Notes: generated from the letters alone by a model not told the origin. Shown: positions 33,828 to 45,690, numbered from the stretch's first letter. The stretch is 64,000 bases of DNA from Batkoa obscura (GCA_030770535.1 JASVEC010000017.1:434001-498000); one strand, 5' to 3'. Made by a program: numbers and translations.

Positions 33828-34294
33828 TGTGAAAGTTGATACTCAGTGGTCGGAGTTAAAAGCTATTCTTGCTTAATTAACTTGCCTTGAGTCGAACGAC
33901 CTTAGTTTATATAACTAAGATAGACTTAAATCAATAAGAATAGTATGCAATAGGCTACGAATTATGTAAAATAAATAGAATAGACAATACTACTGTAAAA
34001 TCTACGTAAGAAGTTGTCAGAAAGACTTAGTGGCTTTATTGATGATACGATATCAGGGAGTAACTCAATTAAAAAAGTCTCGAGTTATCATGTTAAAGAA
34101 TCTCTTTTATACTCCAACAAGTATGGATATCAAAACGAGAAGATATCATTCTTTGCAATATAAAGTTATAAATTCTCGCAGTAAATCAAAATAAGGGACT
34201 CTGAATTGATTGTATTTGAACTTGAGAGCACAACAACTTAAGTGATCGATTATGTTATAATCAATCTGAGAGCTAAATAAAGCAATATTTCACA
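33828..34294 (+). mobile_element. Solo LTR (fossil), 467 bp
   Basis: TGTGAAA...TTTCACA ends have a perfect 4-bp duplication AAAG/AAAG (33824-33827 and 34295-34298). Its own duplication shows that it is a separate insertion and not the far end of one element with the inverted copy at 32688. It is the uninterrupted reference for the nested MITE at 2797. Confidence 0.88.
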
Positions 34295-34298
34295 AAAG

Positions 34299-34930
34299 CT
34301 AATTAAATTTATTATATGAATTGTAGTTAAACTAATTACAGTTTGTAATTAGTTTTATAAACAATTTAAGTAATTATTATGTTTTAATCAATTATAAAGC
34401 TAATAATATAAAAATTTTCCCAACTGAATATAAATTTAAAAATATAATTATATTTAAATAAATTGAAATTTAATACTGGTAAAAGCATGAATTTTAAATT
34501 TATTAATATAATACATAAGTTATATTTGATATTTTTTATAATTCCAGAAACTGGTTTCTATATAAAAACAAAAAAGCATACTTATTTATAACTAAACTTA
34601 TAAGTAATGGGTTTCAATTTAGTAATATAACCTTGTTTTGAAGGTGAAACTTGTAATAAAATTTAAATTAATTTAAAAATAACTATAAAAAAATGATAGT
34701 TAATTTATCAGTTTTTATTTTCTTTTAAAACATAAGCAAATTTATTGTTGCAAAAGTATCCAAACCAGAACTTGATTTTAATGTGTGTTTGTTAAAAAGT
34801 ATAAAAGTAAACTATTACCTTTTTTTTAAACTTTAATATAAAGAATTAATTTAAGCTCAAATGTTAAATATTAAAAAAATAAGTATTAGTTTTATACTAT
34901 TACTTTAAAACTTAATTTTTCTTTTTTTAA
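34299..34930. other. AT-rich intergenic stretch
   Basis: Extremely AT-rich. Short segments near 34340-34440 resemble LTR pieces but cannot be delimited. No gene is visible. Confidence 0.45.
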
Positions 34931-35037
34931 ATATGAGGATGTATTTTTATGTTTAGGAATTTTGATAACAATTTTTCGGCTCAAATAGTGCTTAAAAGAT
35001 GGAAAAAGTGATGAAGTCAAAAAAAACACCTCCATAT
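34931..35037 (-). mobile_element. MITE copy (GGGG-tip family)
   Basis: Full-length, ATATGAGGATG to CACCTCCATAT. The core is GGCTCAAATAGTGCTT. Confidence 0.9.
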
Positions 35038-35301
35038 TAATACCTTTAGCTATAAACATTTTTACTATTACTTGACTTTGTTTTGGTTTGGCTTTATATA
35101 GAATTAAACTCCAGTTATTAATAAACTATTATTAGGTAATTGTTTTATATTCAGTTAATATTAAACTTCAATCAGTTTGCTTTTTATTATTTATTTGAAT
35201 AAATTGCTGATATATTTTGCTTTATTTTATAATTTTTCTATTTATTTTAACTATATTAATAATAAATAAAATCCATTTTTCCATTTGTTTTTAATAATAA
35301 T

Positions 35302-35863
35302 TGTGAAACATTGTTTTATCAGCTTTATGATTAATTACAATATAATAATCATCTAATTTGTTTATAAAACTAGTTGCAGCCTTATAACCAATTTAGCTAT
35401 AATTTATATAATATAATCGATTCAAAGTTTTTCAATTTGCTATGAAAATTTCTACCACCTAATTACAAAAGACATTATCTTTTTATTTTGAGATCCATAC
35501 TTGGCAATTATAATAAAAAATTATAATTATAATTGTATTTTTTATATATAACTACCTAGTTAGAGTATAAAAGTGATTTTTTAATATAATAACTTAAAGT
35601 TCTTTTATTTTATTTATTTTGTATAGTTTATAGCTTATTATATGGGGGTGTTTTTTTTGGTTTCATTACTTTTTCCATTTTTTAAGCGCTATTTGAGTGG
35701 AAAGATTGTTAGTAAAACTTTTAAACAAAAAAATACATCCCCATATGCTATTTTTATTAATTTAAGTTTATTATAGTTATATAAACTAAGCTTTTTTGAC
35801 TTATAGCCAGTTAACTAAATAAAAACTGCTTTTAATTCTAACTACTGAATATTAACTTTCGCA
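35302..35863 (-). mobile_element. Solo LTR (fossil) with nested MITE
   Basis: It starts TGTGAAAC and ends TTTCGCA, flanked by TAAT/TAAC (35298-35301 and 35864-35867). Without the MITE it is about 455 bp. The sequence is AT-shifted relative to the young copies, so it is older. The outer boundary of the large inverted repeat starts only about 25 bp further on. Confidence 0.8.
35640..35746 (+). mobile_element. MITE nested in the solo LTR
   Basis: The related LTR at 33297-33822 keeps the empty site (in reverse complement, TTATTATATGCTATT). Here the same ATAT is present on both sides of the element. This independently confirms the target duplication seen at 2797-2901. Confidence 0.92.
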
Positions 35864-35888
35864 TAACGCATCAATTTATTTTTAACTT

Positions 35889-37150
35889 TTTAACTTTATA
35901 ATATATATAAATCTTTTTTAAAATCTATTTTCATATATAATTATTATACTTGACTGACTTAAAATTGATATTTGATAATAAACTTATTATTGCTATTTAA
36001 AATATCATTATAGCTTATTAGTTTTAAAATAATTAATAACTTTTATTTTATATTAATTTTAACTAATTATTTTAATTATTGCTTTAACTATTTACACAAA
36101 ATACAGCAGTCAATTGTTTAAATAAAAAATAAATTATCTGAATTTTTGCAACTATATTATATCATCTTACAATTTACTCTTCAGCAGAATAGCTGCCTTT
36201 CATCAATAACCAAAATAGGCAAATTAGTCAAAAATAGAAGCCTTAAAACCCAATCATTTCAGTTCCTCAACTAAGACTAGAAATCGAATCAAAAGAATAA
36301 GTGACATTAATTTTCCCAGAAATAAAAATCAAATAATCTCTAATACATCATTTTCTTTTGCTGTTTAATTACAATCAATACTAAGAGTTATCATTAGAAG
36401 AATGGTGATAGAAACTATTTGATACTCACAAACTTAAATATCTCTGAGTTTGCTTATACTTTCGTCTAAGGCCTTAGAATCAATATCAATCAAACTTGAG
36501 CTTTAAGCTAATTTGAACATTATTATCAATAAGTTTTAACTTATTACTACCAATTTTCTTATTATTGAGTAGTTTTAGTTAGTTCTTATTGTGTGGGCAG
36601 TTGGCATAGGTAAGTAAATAAGTAGGTAAGTAAATAAGTAGGTAAGTTAGTGGTTAGGAGGTTTATTTATCACTGCTTCAGAATATTACCAATTGACTGT
36701 TATTTAGTTATCAGAATCTAATCCATGGTAGGGGTGGGTAGCAGGCATCTAATGATATTTAAGGAAAGGTAAGGTGATTGAGGTAAGATGGTGAAGTTAA
36801 GCGACTGATGGAAGGGATTCATCAACTGTTGTTTTATGATATTATTAATAAATTTTATTATAGTTTCCAGCATTCAAGCGATAGTAAAGTGGTGTTGCTA
36901 AAGCATTCTACTGGATGGTTTTTACTTAAATAAACTAGATAATACTTTTAATTCTATTATTCACTTACTAACTATTTATACTTTCCTTTTCTTTTCTTTT
37001 CTTTTCTTTTCTTTTCTTTTCTTTTCTTTTCTTTTCTTTTCTTTTCTTTTCTTTTCTTTTCTTTTCTTTTCTTTTCTTTTGTTTTGAATAAAAAACATTA
37101 ACCTTTTTTAATTTTTTGTTTTAATTTTTTCTATTTTTATTTTCATTGTT
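35889..37150 (+). repeat. Left arm of a large inverted repeat
   Basis: The arm is matched in reverse complement by 45826-47036 with no substitution that I could find by eye over about 1.1 kb. Differences are in a CTTTT microsatellite (19 units here, 8 in the right arm) and in small A/T-rich length changes at the inner end. The arm has no long frame. Inside are a degenerate GTAAGTAAATAAGTAG-like tandem (36605-36650) and a relatively GC-rich block (36725-36830). It is not similar to the LTR or MITE families. Confidence 0.93.
36986..37080 (+). repeat. (CTTTT)19 microsatellite
   Basis: Nineteen uninterrupted CTTTT units, strictly pyrimidine on this strand. The homologous tract in the right arm has eight AAAAG units (45903-45942). 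Confidence 0.97.
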
Positions 37151-37439
37151 TTAATTTTTTTAAATATTCCTATAATTTAAAGAACTTTTTAAATGTAATC
37201 CTCTGCTTATATTAATTTCATATACAATATATTACTACATTGTACATGGTTAAAATTTGATGTTTAAGTTGATCTTCATTTAATTTAATAATGAATAGAG
37301 CTAATTCCTTAATACTGTTAGAATCTGAAATATAATACAGACATTCATTAAGATAGTAACTAACATATATTGTGATAAGATCGATAGTAATAAGCTTTGA
37401 CATTATATTAATACTATTAACTTATAAATACTTATCTCT

Positions 37440-37781
37440 TTAACTTATCAAATAAAATCTAAGAAAGTAAATCCAACACATTAATAACGAAAACAGGCTT
37501 CTATCAAACAATATGCATCTAAATGGGAGTTGACTTTGTTGTAGTTTATTGTTATCTTTAGGAAATCGAATTGTAATTTTTCTTATAGGCTCATACGTTA
37601 AACAGTAATAAAAGGTAAGATTGTTTAGCTTTTGCATCCCAAGAAAGTATACACATTGACCTCTTTGCTTACCTTTATAGCCTTTTTGTTTTTTATATCC
37701 ATTTACTATAAGTGAGTTCAAGTAGGATCCTTTTTCATTGATAATATTTGGTAAAAATAAATAAAATAGCTTTTTATACAC
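37440..37781 (-). CDS. Hypothetical protein, doubtful
   Basis: A 113-codon ATG-started frame contains a Lys/Gly-rich middle (NGYKKQKGYKGKQRGQCVYFLG) and a hydrophobic C-terminal segment (SLFSLLMCWIYFLRFYLIS). A second frame lies just downstream (37218-37403). The two might be exons or remnants of one gene, but no good splice pair is obvious. I recognise no family. In such AT-rich DNA a frame of this length can arise by chance. Confidence 0.25.
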   Translation of the reverse strand: MYKKLFYLFLPNIINEKGSYLNSLIVNGYKKQKGYKGKQRGQCVYFLGMQKLNNLTFYYCLTYEPIRKITIRFPKDNNKLQQSQLPFRCILFDRSLFSLLMCWIYFLRFYLIS

Positions 37782-38583
37782 TCTCTAACAAAATTGACCA
37801 AATATTTTTTTAGGAAATAAATCCTAGATAATTACTAGTTACATATGTCGATAAATAAAGTTATCAGGTATTATAGGCATTAACATTGTTAAAAGCTTAT
37901 AAATAATATTTATAAGCTCCTACGCTACAATTTGCTTGTATTTTTATAATATTAGTTCAAATCGAAAAGACTGAAATTAAAAGTAGGATATATCAAAAGT
38001 TTATGTGAGTAGTAATACACCATTTTATCTTAGTTTAAGTTATTTTACTATGTAATTATCGTAAAATTTAATCTTAAAAGTTAAATTAAAACTTCAATTT
38101 GAAAAGTTTATTTAATTAAAGTTTCTAAATTGAAAAATAAAAGTAAAGATAAAAGTCAGAAAATTTCAATTCACAAGTTGAACTTTCTAAAAACTCTATT
38201 CATTAAAAATAAGTTTTAATCAAAAAGTATATTTTTTCAAAAGGTTTAAAGTTCCAACAAACCTTACCAGAGCGTGCGTTAATTGGCTTAAAAACCTAAC
38301 GGTCAAATTTTCAGTTTTAGCTAGAATAAAAGTCAACTAAAGGATTAGCATTAGCTACTAAGTTCCATGTGATTTGCTGGTTCAAACGGTGGGTAATTCC
38401 ACCATCATGCTTTTTATATAGTAACACGAAAGACCAATAAACGAAGGAGTAGAGTAAGATGCATTTACTTTGATTTGATAAATAGGAATAGTAAAGATTA
38501 GGAAATGAAGTAATTAACTTTTTTATAAATTAAAATAGTTATCCACTTTTTTTAATAGTTTTAAACTTTAAAATTTTTATAAA
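37782..38583. other. Intergenic, upstream of ceramide synthase gene
   Basis: AT-rich. No tRNA was confirmed although a GGTTCAAA motif occurs near 38380. No repeat copy is present. Confidence 0.45.
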
Positions 38584-39878
38584 ATGAAAAAAAAAGTTGC
38601 TAATGCTCAAAAATTACAGCCCATCCCACTACCATCAACTCAAACTCGCTTTGAATTTTTTGTAGCTCATCAATTAGGTAACAACTTTACAATATAGCCA
38701 TAATCATAATCACAACTAATCTTACCTTAGAATTTTCACTCACTCTAATAACTTTAATATTATTTGGCTATGGTTTAGAGTTACCTTATTTTAATTATTT
38801 TGTGAAAATCCAAGGCAAAAAGATAAATGGATTATATGAAAAGACATGGATGGATTTAGCTTTTATCTTTTTTTATTTTTTAGCATTTACTTTTTTACGT
38901 ACATTTTTATTGGATTATGTATTCGTTCCTTTTATTCGCTGGTATGGTGTCAAAAATAAAGGAAAACAAGAGAAGTTTAAAGAGCAAGCATTTTTAAGCT
39001 TGTTTTATACAATTTCTTGGTTATCTGGGATGGTAAATTTTTATTATTATTAAGTTATAGTTTATTTTATATTGATATTAAAATTTATAATTTTTTTAGC
39101 ATTTGTTAGTCAACAGTGATTATTATATGAATTTTGAAAATTTATGGAGAGGCTATCCACATTTGGAACTGGATTTTTATTTTAAAACGTATTATTTAGT
39201 TCAAATGAGTTATTGGCTTCAACAAATGTACTTTGTACAAATCGAAGTTAGGAGAAAAGATTATTTAAATATGATTACTCATCATGTTATTACTAACTCT
39301 TTAGTCGTATTTTCATATATTACAAATTACACTAGAGTTGGCCATGTTATGCTTGTACTAATGGATTTTGCGGATATTTTCCTTTCGGTAAGTTCTATAG
39401 TTTAGTTTGGAATGTGGTTATTAATCAATTATAAAACTTAAAAGACAGCTAAAGTGTTGAATTATCTACGATTGAAGCTTATTTGTGATATTACTTTTAC
39501 AGTCTTTTTTATTTCTTGGATAGCTTCAAGGCATATTGGGTTCGGTGTGGTTATGTGGAGTATTATGTTTGATCCAGAAAAAGTAAATCCAAATGAGATA
39601 TGGAACCCTAAAGAAGGTGTCTTTTACACTTTTAATGTAAGACGTTTCTTTTTGGTTTTGTTAACGGGACTACAAGCATTGATGTTTGTTTGGCTTTGGA
39701 TGATCTTACGTGTATTTATTAAAGTAATTGTTGGTACTGGTGCAGAAGATGTCAGAAGTTCAGATGAAGAGTAAATTTTATACTGATTTGTTTAAATGAA
39801 TATTTGTTTACTAATTTATTTATTAGTGATGATGTTGAACATGAGACAAAGGCTTTAAATGAGAAGAAGAAAGCTTAA
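38584..39878 (+). CDS. Ceramide synthase (Lag1/Lac1-like TLC-domain protein)
   Basis: Five exons: 38584-38677, 38731-39032, 39100-39387, 39445-39770, 39827-39878, giving 353 aa. It would N-acylate sphingoid bases with fatty acyl-CoA in the ER to make ceramide. Several membrane segments are visible (FSLTLITLILFGYGLEL, DLAFIFFYFLAFTFL, FFLVLLTGLQALMFVWLWMIL). The Lag1 motif follows in exon 3: YWLQQMYFVQIEVRRKDY, MITHHVITNSLVVFSYITNYTRVGHVMLVLMDFADIFLS, with the essential HH pair. The C-terminus ends in acidic residues then NEKKKA, a near-KKXX ER retrieval signal. Exon 4 starts at ACAGCTAAAGTG: a second AG four bases downstream would break the frame, so the upstream AG (39443-39444) is used. The homeobox-like region of animal enzymes is absent, as in fungi. 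It is the first of three same-strand genes between the inverted-repeat arms. Confidence 0.95.
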
Positions 39879-40095
39879 TTTTTTTTATTGAAGATGATAA
39901 ATAAAAAAGAATAACAATTAACTAATCTCGGTTTACTATGTATAATTTTAGTTAGATGTATTGGACTAGTCTTTAATTTTTTTCCATAAAAACAAATCTC
40001 TTATGGGGCTCTACCTTAATTTTAGTATAAATCTTTTTTTTAAAATTTGTTTTTTTACTTTCTACTTTATTATTATTTATATTGTTTTTAGGGGG

Positions 40096-40144
40096 TTCTA
40101 TTACTATCAACGATAACGCCATTATCGTTGGTAGCAGATAGAAG
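40096..40144. repeat. Strong GC-containing hairpin
   Basis: The left side TTCTATTACTATCAACGATAA pairs with the right side from TTATCGTTGGTAGCAGATAGAA around a 5-base loop (CGCCA), about 20 pairs with a few wobbles or mismatches. It stands out from AT-rich surroundings about 220 bp after the ceramide synthase stop codon. It could be an RNA structure in the 3' region, a small RNA gene, or a foldback element. Confidence 0.65.
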
Positions 40145-40164
40145 GCCTCTTGTCTTTGTGTAAG

Positions 40165-40272
40165 GTATACTAGGATGTGTTTCTTTGTTTTAGTATTTGA
40201 TTAATAGTTTTTTCAAGCTTCTATTGCTTATACAATAGGTAAATAAATGAAACTAAAAGATTTCCATATCAA
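40165..40272 (-). mobile_element. Diverged MITE relative
   Basis: The frame of the family is recognisable (TAGGATGTGTTTCTTTGTTTTAG at the left, AAATGAAACTAAAAGA at the right), but the core block is changed and the right tip is lost. Confidence 0.35.
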
Positions 40273-40721
40273 ACTGTTTATTTATGTATTGAATGAGAAT
40301 GTAGTTTTTAGTCTCATTTCATTGTCCATTTTTTGCATCTAAAAGCTCGAAAAATTTGTAATTAAATACTAAAGCAAAAAAAATACCTACAGATTTTTGA
40401 ATGACTCACTTTGAATACTGGTTTGATTAATACTTTTCTGTTTAGTTTGTATATCCTTTGTTACATCAAATAAGCCTCAAAGTAACATCAATGCTTCACA
40501 GGAAAATATTAGTAGTATTTTGATGAGTCATTCAATGCTAATAGTCCGCAGAAGATAGTGAATTACTTGATACTAACATACACTATATAACGTTACTAGC
40601 AATTTTTTTAAAAAAAGAATTAAAATCAACTCAAAAAACAATGATTTGACAGAATTTAAACAAAGTAAAGAAATCAAAATTAAAAAAAAACGCTCAACTT
40701 TTATTTTAAAAAAAAAGCAAG

Positions 40722-42506
40722 ATGGCATCAGAGAATAATCTATCACCTACAGCTACCAGTAATAATACTAGTAATATGACTTCACCAGCCATATCAAATA
40801 TAAAATCCCCCCAACCAAGTGAGAACAATGAAGTAAGAAAAAGTAATAAAGAAATGACTAAAGCTGAAAGAAGAGCACTTCAGGTAAGTTATTAATAATT
40901 TATCAAAAGAAATTCTTTATTAAAATCATTTGGAAATCTAGGAAAAACAACGTGCCGAAAAAGAAGCCAAAAAGCAAGGAAGTTCCAGTAGTTCAATTTC
41001 TAAGCAAAATAAAAAAAATGAAGGAACAAAAGCTAATACAACTCCATCAAGCAAATCACTTAAATCGGAGGCCCCTGCGAATGCTCAATCCAAAGATAAA
41101 ACCAAAGAAAAGTCTTCTGAAGCCTCAAAACTTCAAGGTTTATCTTTATTTAAACATTTAGAAACATCGACCAAATCCAGTAATATATCCATTAAAGATG
41201 TTCATCCAGCTATCATTGAATTAGCTAGTCAATTTAAAGATTATTTAATCTGTGGTTCCAACGCTCGTTGTATAGCTATGTTACAAGCATTTAAACAAGT
41301 AATTATAGATTACATGACACCACCGCATACCCCATTGTGTCGTCATTTAGTTGCTCATCTATCCCCTCAAATTACTTATTTAGTTACAGCTAGACCAATG
41401 TCAGTGACTATGGGCAATGCTATTAGATATTTGAAAACTGAAATATCTACAGTGGATCCGGATTTACCAGAGGATCAAGCAAAGAAATATTTATGTGAAA
41501 GTATTGATCAATTCATTATTGATAGGATAACAGCAGCGGATGTTATTATTGCAGAAAATGCGATGGGTAAAATTAAAGAAGGAGATGTGATTATGATTTA
41601 TGGAAGGTAAGTTAAAACAATGAAAATAAAAATTTTGAGTATTGAGTTTATTAATGATATTTTTTAATTTAGCTCTTCTGTGGTATTACAAGTTTTGGAA
41701 TCAGCTATTAAAAAAAAGATACAATTTAGAGTTATTGTAGTAGATGCTGGGCCTAGGTTTGAAGGTAATTATTAAGGAGTTTGTTTTTGATAAGGGTAAT
41801 GACATTAATAAATAATTTAAATTAGGTAAACATATGTTAAGAAAGTTAGTTGAATTAGGAATTGAGTGTAGTTATATATTGTTACATGGGGTAGCTTATA
41901 TTGCTAAAGAAGTAAGTGTTAATTATTATAATTATTAATATATAACATTGTAACTTGAGAAAGAAAGGGAGAATATTAATAACAATATTGATATTTATTT
42001 ATTTTAGGCTACCAAAGTATTCTTAGGTGCTCATGGTTTATTTTCAAATGGTACTTTATTATCTAGAGCGGGTACTGCTATTGTTGCTATGACTGGTTAT
42101 GATCAAAAAATACCTGTAATTGTATGTTGTGAAACTTATAAATTTAGTGAAAAAGTACAATTAGATTCCATTGTTTGGAATGAAATTGGTAAGTTATTGA
42201 CTAATTAATAATTAAATAATAATAATTTAATACTAATGTTAATATTAATATTTCATATTATTTATAGGTAATCCAGAAGATTTAATTACTACGAATAATA
42301 ATCCATTTTTATCCAACTCTAATAATACTACTGATGATAAATTTAATATGGAAAGTTTTAAAACAATGAATAATGTATTTGGATTGAATTTATTATATGA
42401 TTTAACACCACCTCATTATATTTCTATGGTTATTACAGAAGTAGGTATGATTCCTTGTACTTCAGTACCGGTGGTATTACGTGAATATGGTACTTTAATG
42501 CAATAA
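40722..42506 (+). CDS. GCD2: Translation initiation factor eIF2B, delta subunit
   Basis: Six exons: 40722-40883, 40942-41606, 41673-41764, 41826-41911, 42008-42188, 42268-42506, giving 474 aa. eIF2B is the decameric guanine nucleotide exchange factor for eIF2; delta is in the regulatory core that senses phosphorylated eIF2alpha. The N-terminal ~150 residues are charged, Ser/Lys-rich and low complexity, with [23 protein letters not shown], typical of delta subunits. The conserved fold starts at [12 protein letters not shown] and includes [121 protein letters not shown] and [17 protein letters not shown] at the C-terminus. The symbol follows the yeast name. Introns are 58 to 96 nt. Confidence 0.95.
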
Positions 42507-42891
42507 ATTAAAGGGTGAAGTAAAAAGAGAGCATATCAGATATGTTATGAAGGGGAAAGTTAATAAATAGATTTATTATGTAACTTATAATTTACTTATT
42601 TAAATTATAATTAGTTTTTTTATTAAATATTAGATTATTGGATTATATATTGATGACTATATAAACTATTTTATATTTTTTTTAAAATTGGATTTTATCT
42701 AAATACATTTCATTTTAATTGATTTCTAATAAAGACCAATAAATTTAAACTTAGCTTTAAATTCTCGATGCTGATTGGTTAATAATTCAACTATGAATTT
42801 CAGTTACCTCATTTTTAATCGAAAATAACAAATTCTAAATTTATTTAATTTTATACAACAGTTACTATTTCTTCAATTATAAAAATTAAAA
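42507..42891. other. Intergenic between eIF2B delta and carrier gene
   Basis: 385 bp, AT-rich. It must contain the terminator of the first gene and the promoter of the second; no specific element is recognised. Confidence 0.45.
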
Positions 42892-44365
42892 ATGAGTAAT
42901 CAGCTCTCAGAAAAACAAGCTAGTTTTAGTGGCTCTTATGCCTTAGACCAATCCATAGCTGGATTAACAGCAGGTGCTATCTCAACTTTATTATTACATC
43001 CTATGGATTTAATAAAAACTAAAATGCAAGGTAAATTATAATATTATATAAACTAATGATAATAACAAAATAATAATACTAACCCGTTTTTCGTATTATT
43101 ATAGCCGATGATTTTAAAAAATTAGAAAACAAGAGAATCATAGGACGTAGTATCTCCGCAATAAAATCTGCAATAAAAACGGATAGTTTATTAGGATTAT
43201 ATCGAGGTTTATCACCTAATTTAGTAGGTTCTGCTTTATCTTGGTCATTTTATTTTGGTTGGTAAGTAGAAAATAATCTAATTTATATTTAATATCAAAT
43301 ATTCAATCGTTATTTAATATTAATATTTTCTATTGTCATTATTAGGTATAGTATAATAAAACAACAATATCATTCTGATTTGGGGGATGGTAGAATATCT
43401 AATAAGTTATCTTCAACTCAATATATGTTAGCTTCTGCACAAGCAGGTGCATTAACTGTATTATGTACTAATCCAATTTGGGTAGTAAAAACTAGGATGT
43501 TAACAAGTCATAAAAATCAGGTAGGGGCTTATAGGGGCTTATTAGGTAATACATTATTAATAATAATAATAATAATAACGACATAGTTATTCCTAATACA
43601 TATTATATTAAATATTGAGTATTTCACTAATTTAATCTCATTATTAGATGGATTAATAAAATTAGTACAATTTGAAGGTATACGTGGTATGTATCGAGGA
43701 TTAACACCAGCTTTATTTGGTACATCTCATGGGGCTGTTCAATTTATGGTCTATGAAGAATTAAAAAAATGGAAAAGTAAAAAAAATTTATTAAAAAATA
43801 AGGATGTTAAGTTAAAAGATGGTTTAGTAAGTTTATTATTATATTATATTTATATTATATTTATATTATATTTATATTATATTATATTATATTATTATTG
43901 ATTTAAATTATACATTTTAATGTTGCTTTTACTATTACTTAGCCTGTTATGGATTATCTTTGGATGGCTTCTTTATCAAAAACAATGGCCTCGATATTAA
44001 CATATCCTTATCAAGTAGTCAAAACTAGATTACAAGTAATTATTTTTATATTACGTCATGATACAATATACAATAATTTATTTATTAGAAACAAGTCGAT
44101 TTAAAATCTAACACAGAATATAAAACTACGTTAGATACCATAAATAAAATATTTAAGTAAGTTTAATTATCACATAATACAATAATAATTAACTAATAAT
44201 TAATAACTAATATTTTAATTTTAATTTAATAATAGAAATGAAGGTGTAATGGGATTTTATAAAGGATTAGGACCCAATATATTAAGAGTATTACCGGGTA
44301 CTTGTATTACATTTACTGTTTATGAATCTTTATCCAATTATTTTAGAAATGGTACTTTTTTTTAA
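42892..44365 (+). CDS. Mitochondrial carrier, SLC25A32/FLX1-like (FAD or folate)
   Basis: Seven exons: 42892-43030, 43105-43261, 43346-43545, 43648-43826, 43943-44035, 44089-44156, 44236-44365, giving 321 aa. The three carrier signatures are present: HPMDLIKTKMQ (about residue 40), NPIWVVKTRM (about 150) and YPYQVVKTRLQ (about 250), so the three-fold repeat is complete. The second motif has Trp in place of the usual acidic residue (PIWVVKTR), typical of the SLC25A32/Flx1/pyrimidine-nucleotide branch that moves FAD, folate or nucleotides across the inner mitochondrial membrane. LYRGL(S/T)P and MYRGLTPAL follow motifs one and two, and YKGLGPNILRVLPGT closes repeat three. Which substrate it carries cannot be settled from sequence alone. 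Intron 3 contains an (ATA)n run and intron 4 a TATTATATTTA microsatellite. Confidence 0.94.
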
Positions 44366-45690
44366 AAAAAATTATATTGTAATTAATTTGAATAAAAATA
44401 TACGATGCTTGTGTTTTATAAGGTTATTATTGATTATAATTTGTTAGTTGTCGTATTACTGATTATGGTTAGTAATTTAGTAATACACAATATTAGATGA
44501 TCAACAGTTATCTTATATAAACTAGATAAAACTATGGTTTTTTTTTTCAAAGCTTAATAATTAAAATAATTAACCCAAATAGCTAAACTAAATTATGTTT
44601 CTTTTAGCTAACCCAGGTTGTAACATAATCTTATTCAATATTGAGCATTGAAATACTTATATTGAAATATTAAATCTTTTAGTTTGTTGCTTTTTAATCA
44701 AATAGTACACTATTTTTGTATTAATAACCATGTACTAGTATCACTATATAAAAGTAATTACATATAAAAAGTACTATTTTATAATAATTTTTATTACTTA
44801 ATAACGGATTAAATAAGCACCGGTTGTTTAGTATTAAATAATATACCCTTGACCACAAACAATAATAACAGACTTAATTTATATATAATTTATTAATCAA
44901 ATGATCATTTTTTTAAAACAAATGGTTTGATATTGATTTAAGTTTAATAAATTTTTGCTTAAAAACAGAACTATGAATAATCTATAAAGTTTTTATAGTT
45001 AAAGATAATGTAGTAAAGTTATCAAAGAAAGCAGTTTAAGCTGGAGGAATCTTTATCAAAAGCTTAATAGAAATGATAAAAAATTAAGGTTAAGAAAGGA
45101 AAAGTAATGATTTAATTAATTATGTGTGAGAAGCTAGATTTTTTAAAGAATTTAAAGGTGAAGTAATAAAAAAAAGTAAACAGAGTTTTAAAAAACTGAA
45201 TTGTATTGTAAAGAAAAAACATGTTTTTTATCAGATTAAACTGGGATAGAAATTTTATTCAAGTGCTTAAAACCTTGCTTAACAAATTTAATAGTTAATT
45301 TACTATAAAAAGATATGCTTAACTTGTATCTACGAAGTTGTTATTAAATTAAATAAACAAAGAGCTTAAAAGTCATTAAAAGCTGTATCTAAATTTTAAA
45401 AACCAAATACTTTATTAAAATATTCATGAACTAACTGATAAATAAGACTAAATAATTCAACAATACTATAAAGAAGAATTTTTAAAATTTAACTTGTTTA
45501 TCTAAGCATTCGTTTATAAACAATCTAAGAATCAAAATAGAATGTAATAAAAATATTAGTGGGATTACTGACAACTTAATTGGCATCTACTAGTTTATGT
45601 AAAGTTTTTGTATAATACAAATATGAATTATTGTTTTATTTTATTTTTCGTTGTAATGAATACAGAGAGGTTTTTAATTTACCAAACATC
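44366..45690. other. AT-rich gene-free stretch
   Basis: About 1.3 kb between the carrier gene and the right inverted-repeat region. No frame or repeat is recognised. Confidence 0.5.

Larger units (their letters stand above)
39879..40721. other. Intergenic between ceramide synthase and eIF2B delta
   Basis: It holds a strong hairpin (40096-40144) and one or two degenerate MITE-like blocks. Otherwise it is AT-rich with no further gene. Confidence 0.5.

Noticed and set aside
32688-34294. One DNA transposon with 467-bp terminal inverted repeats
   Set aside because: Each 467-bp unit has its own 4-bp target duplication, and single copies occur elsewhere, so they are separate solo LTRs.
38370-38405. 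tRNA-like GGTTCAAA segment
   Set aside because: No matching stems or acceptor arm can be drawn around it.
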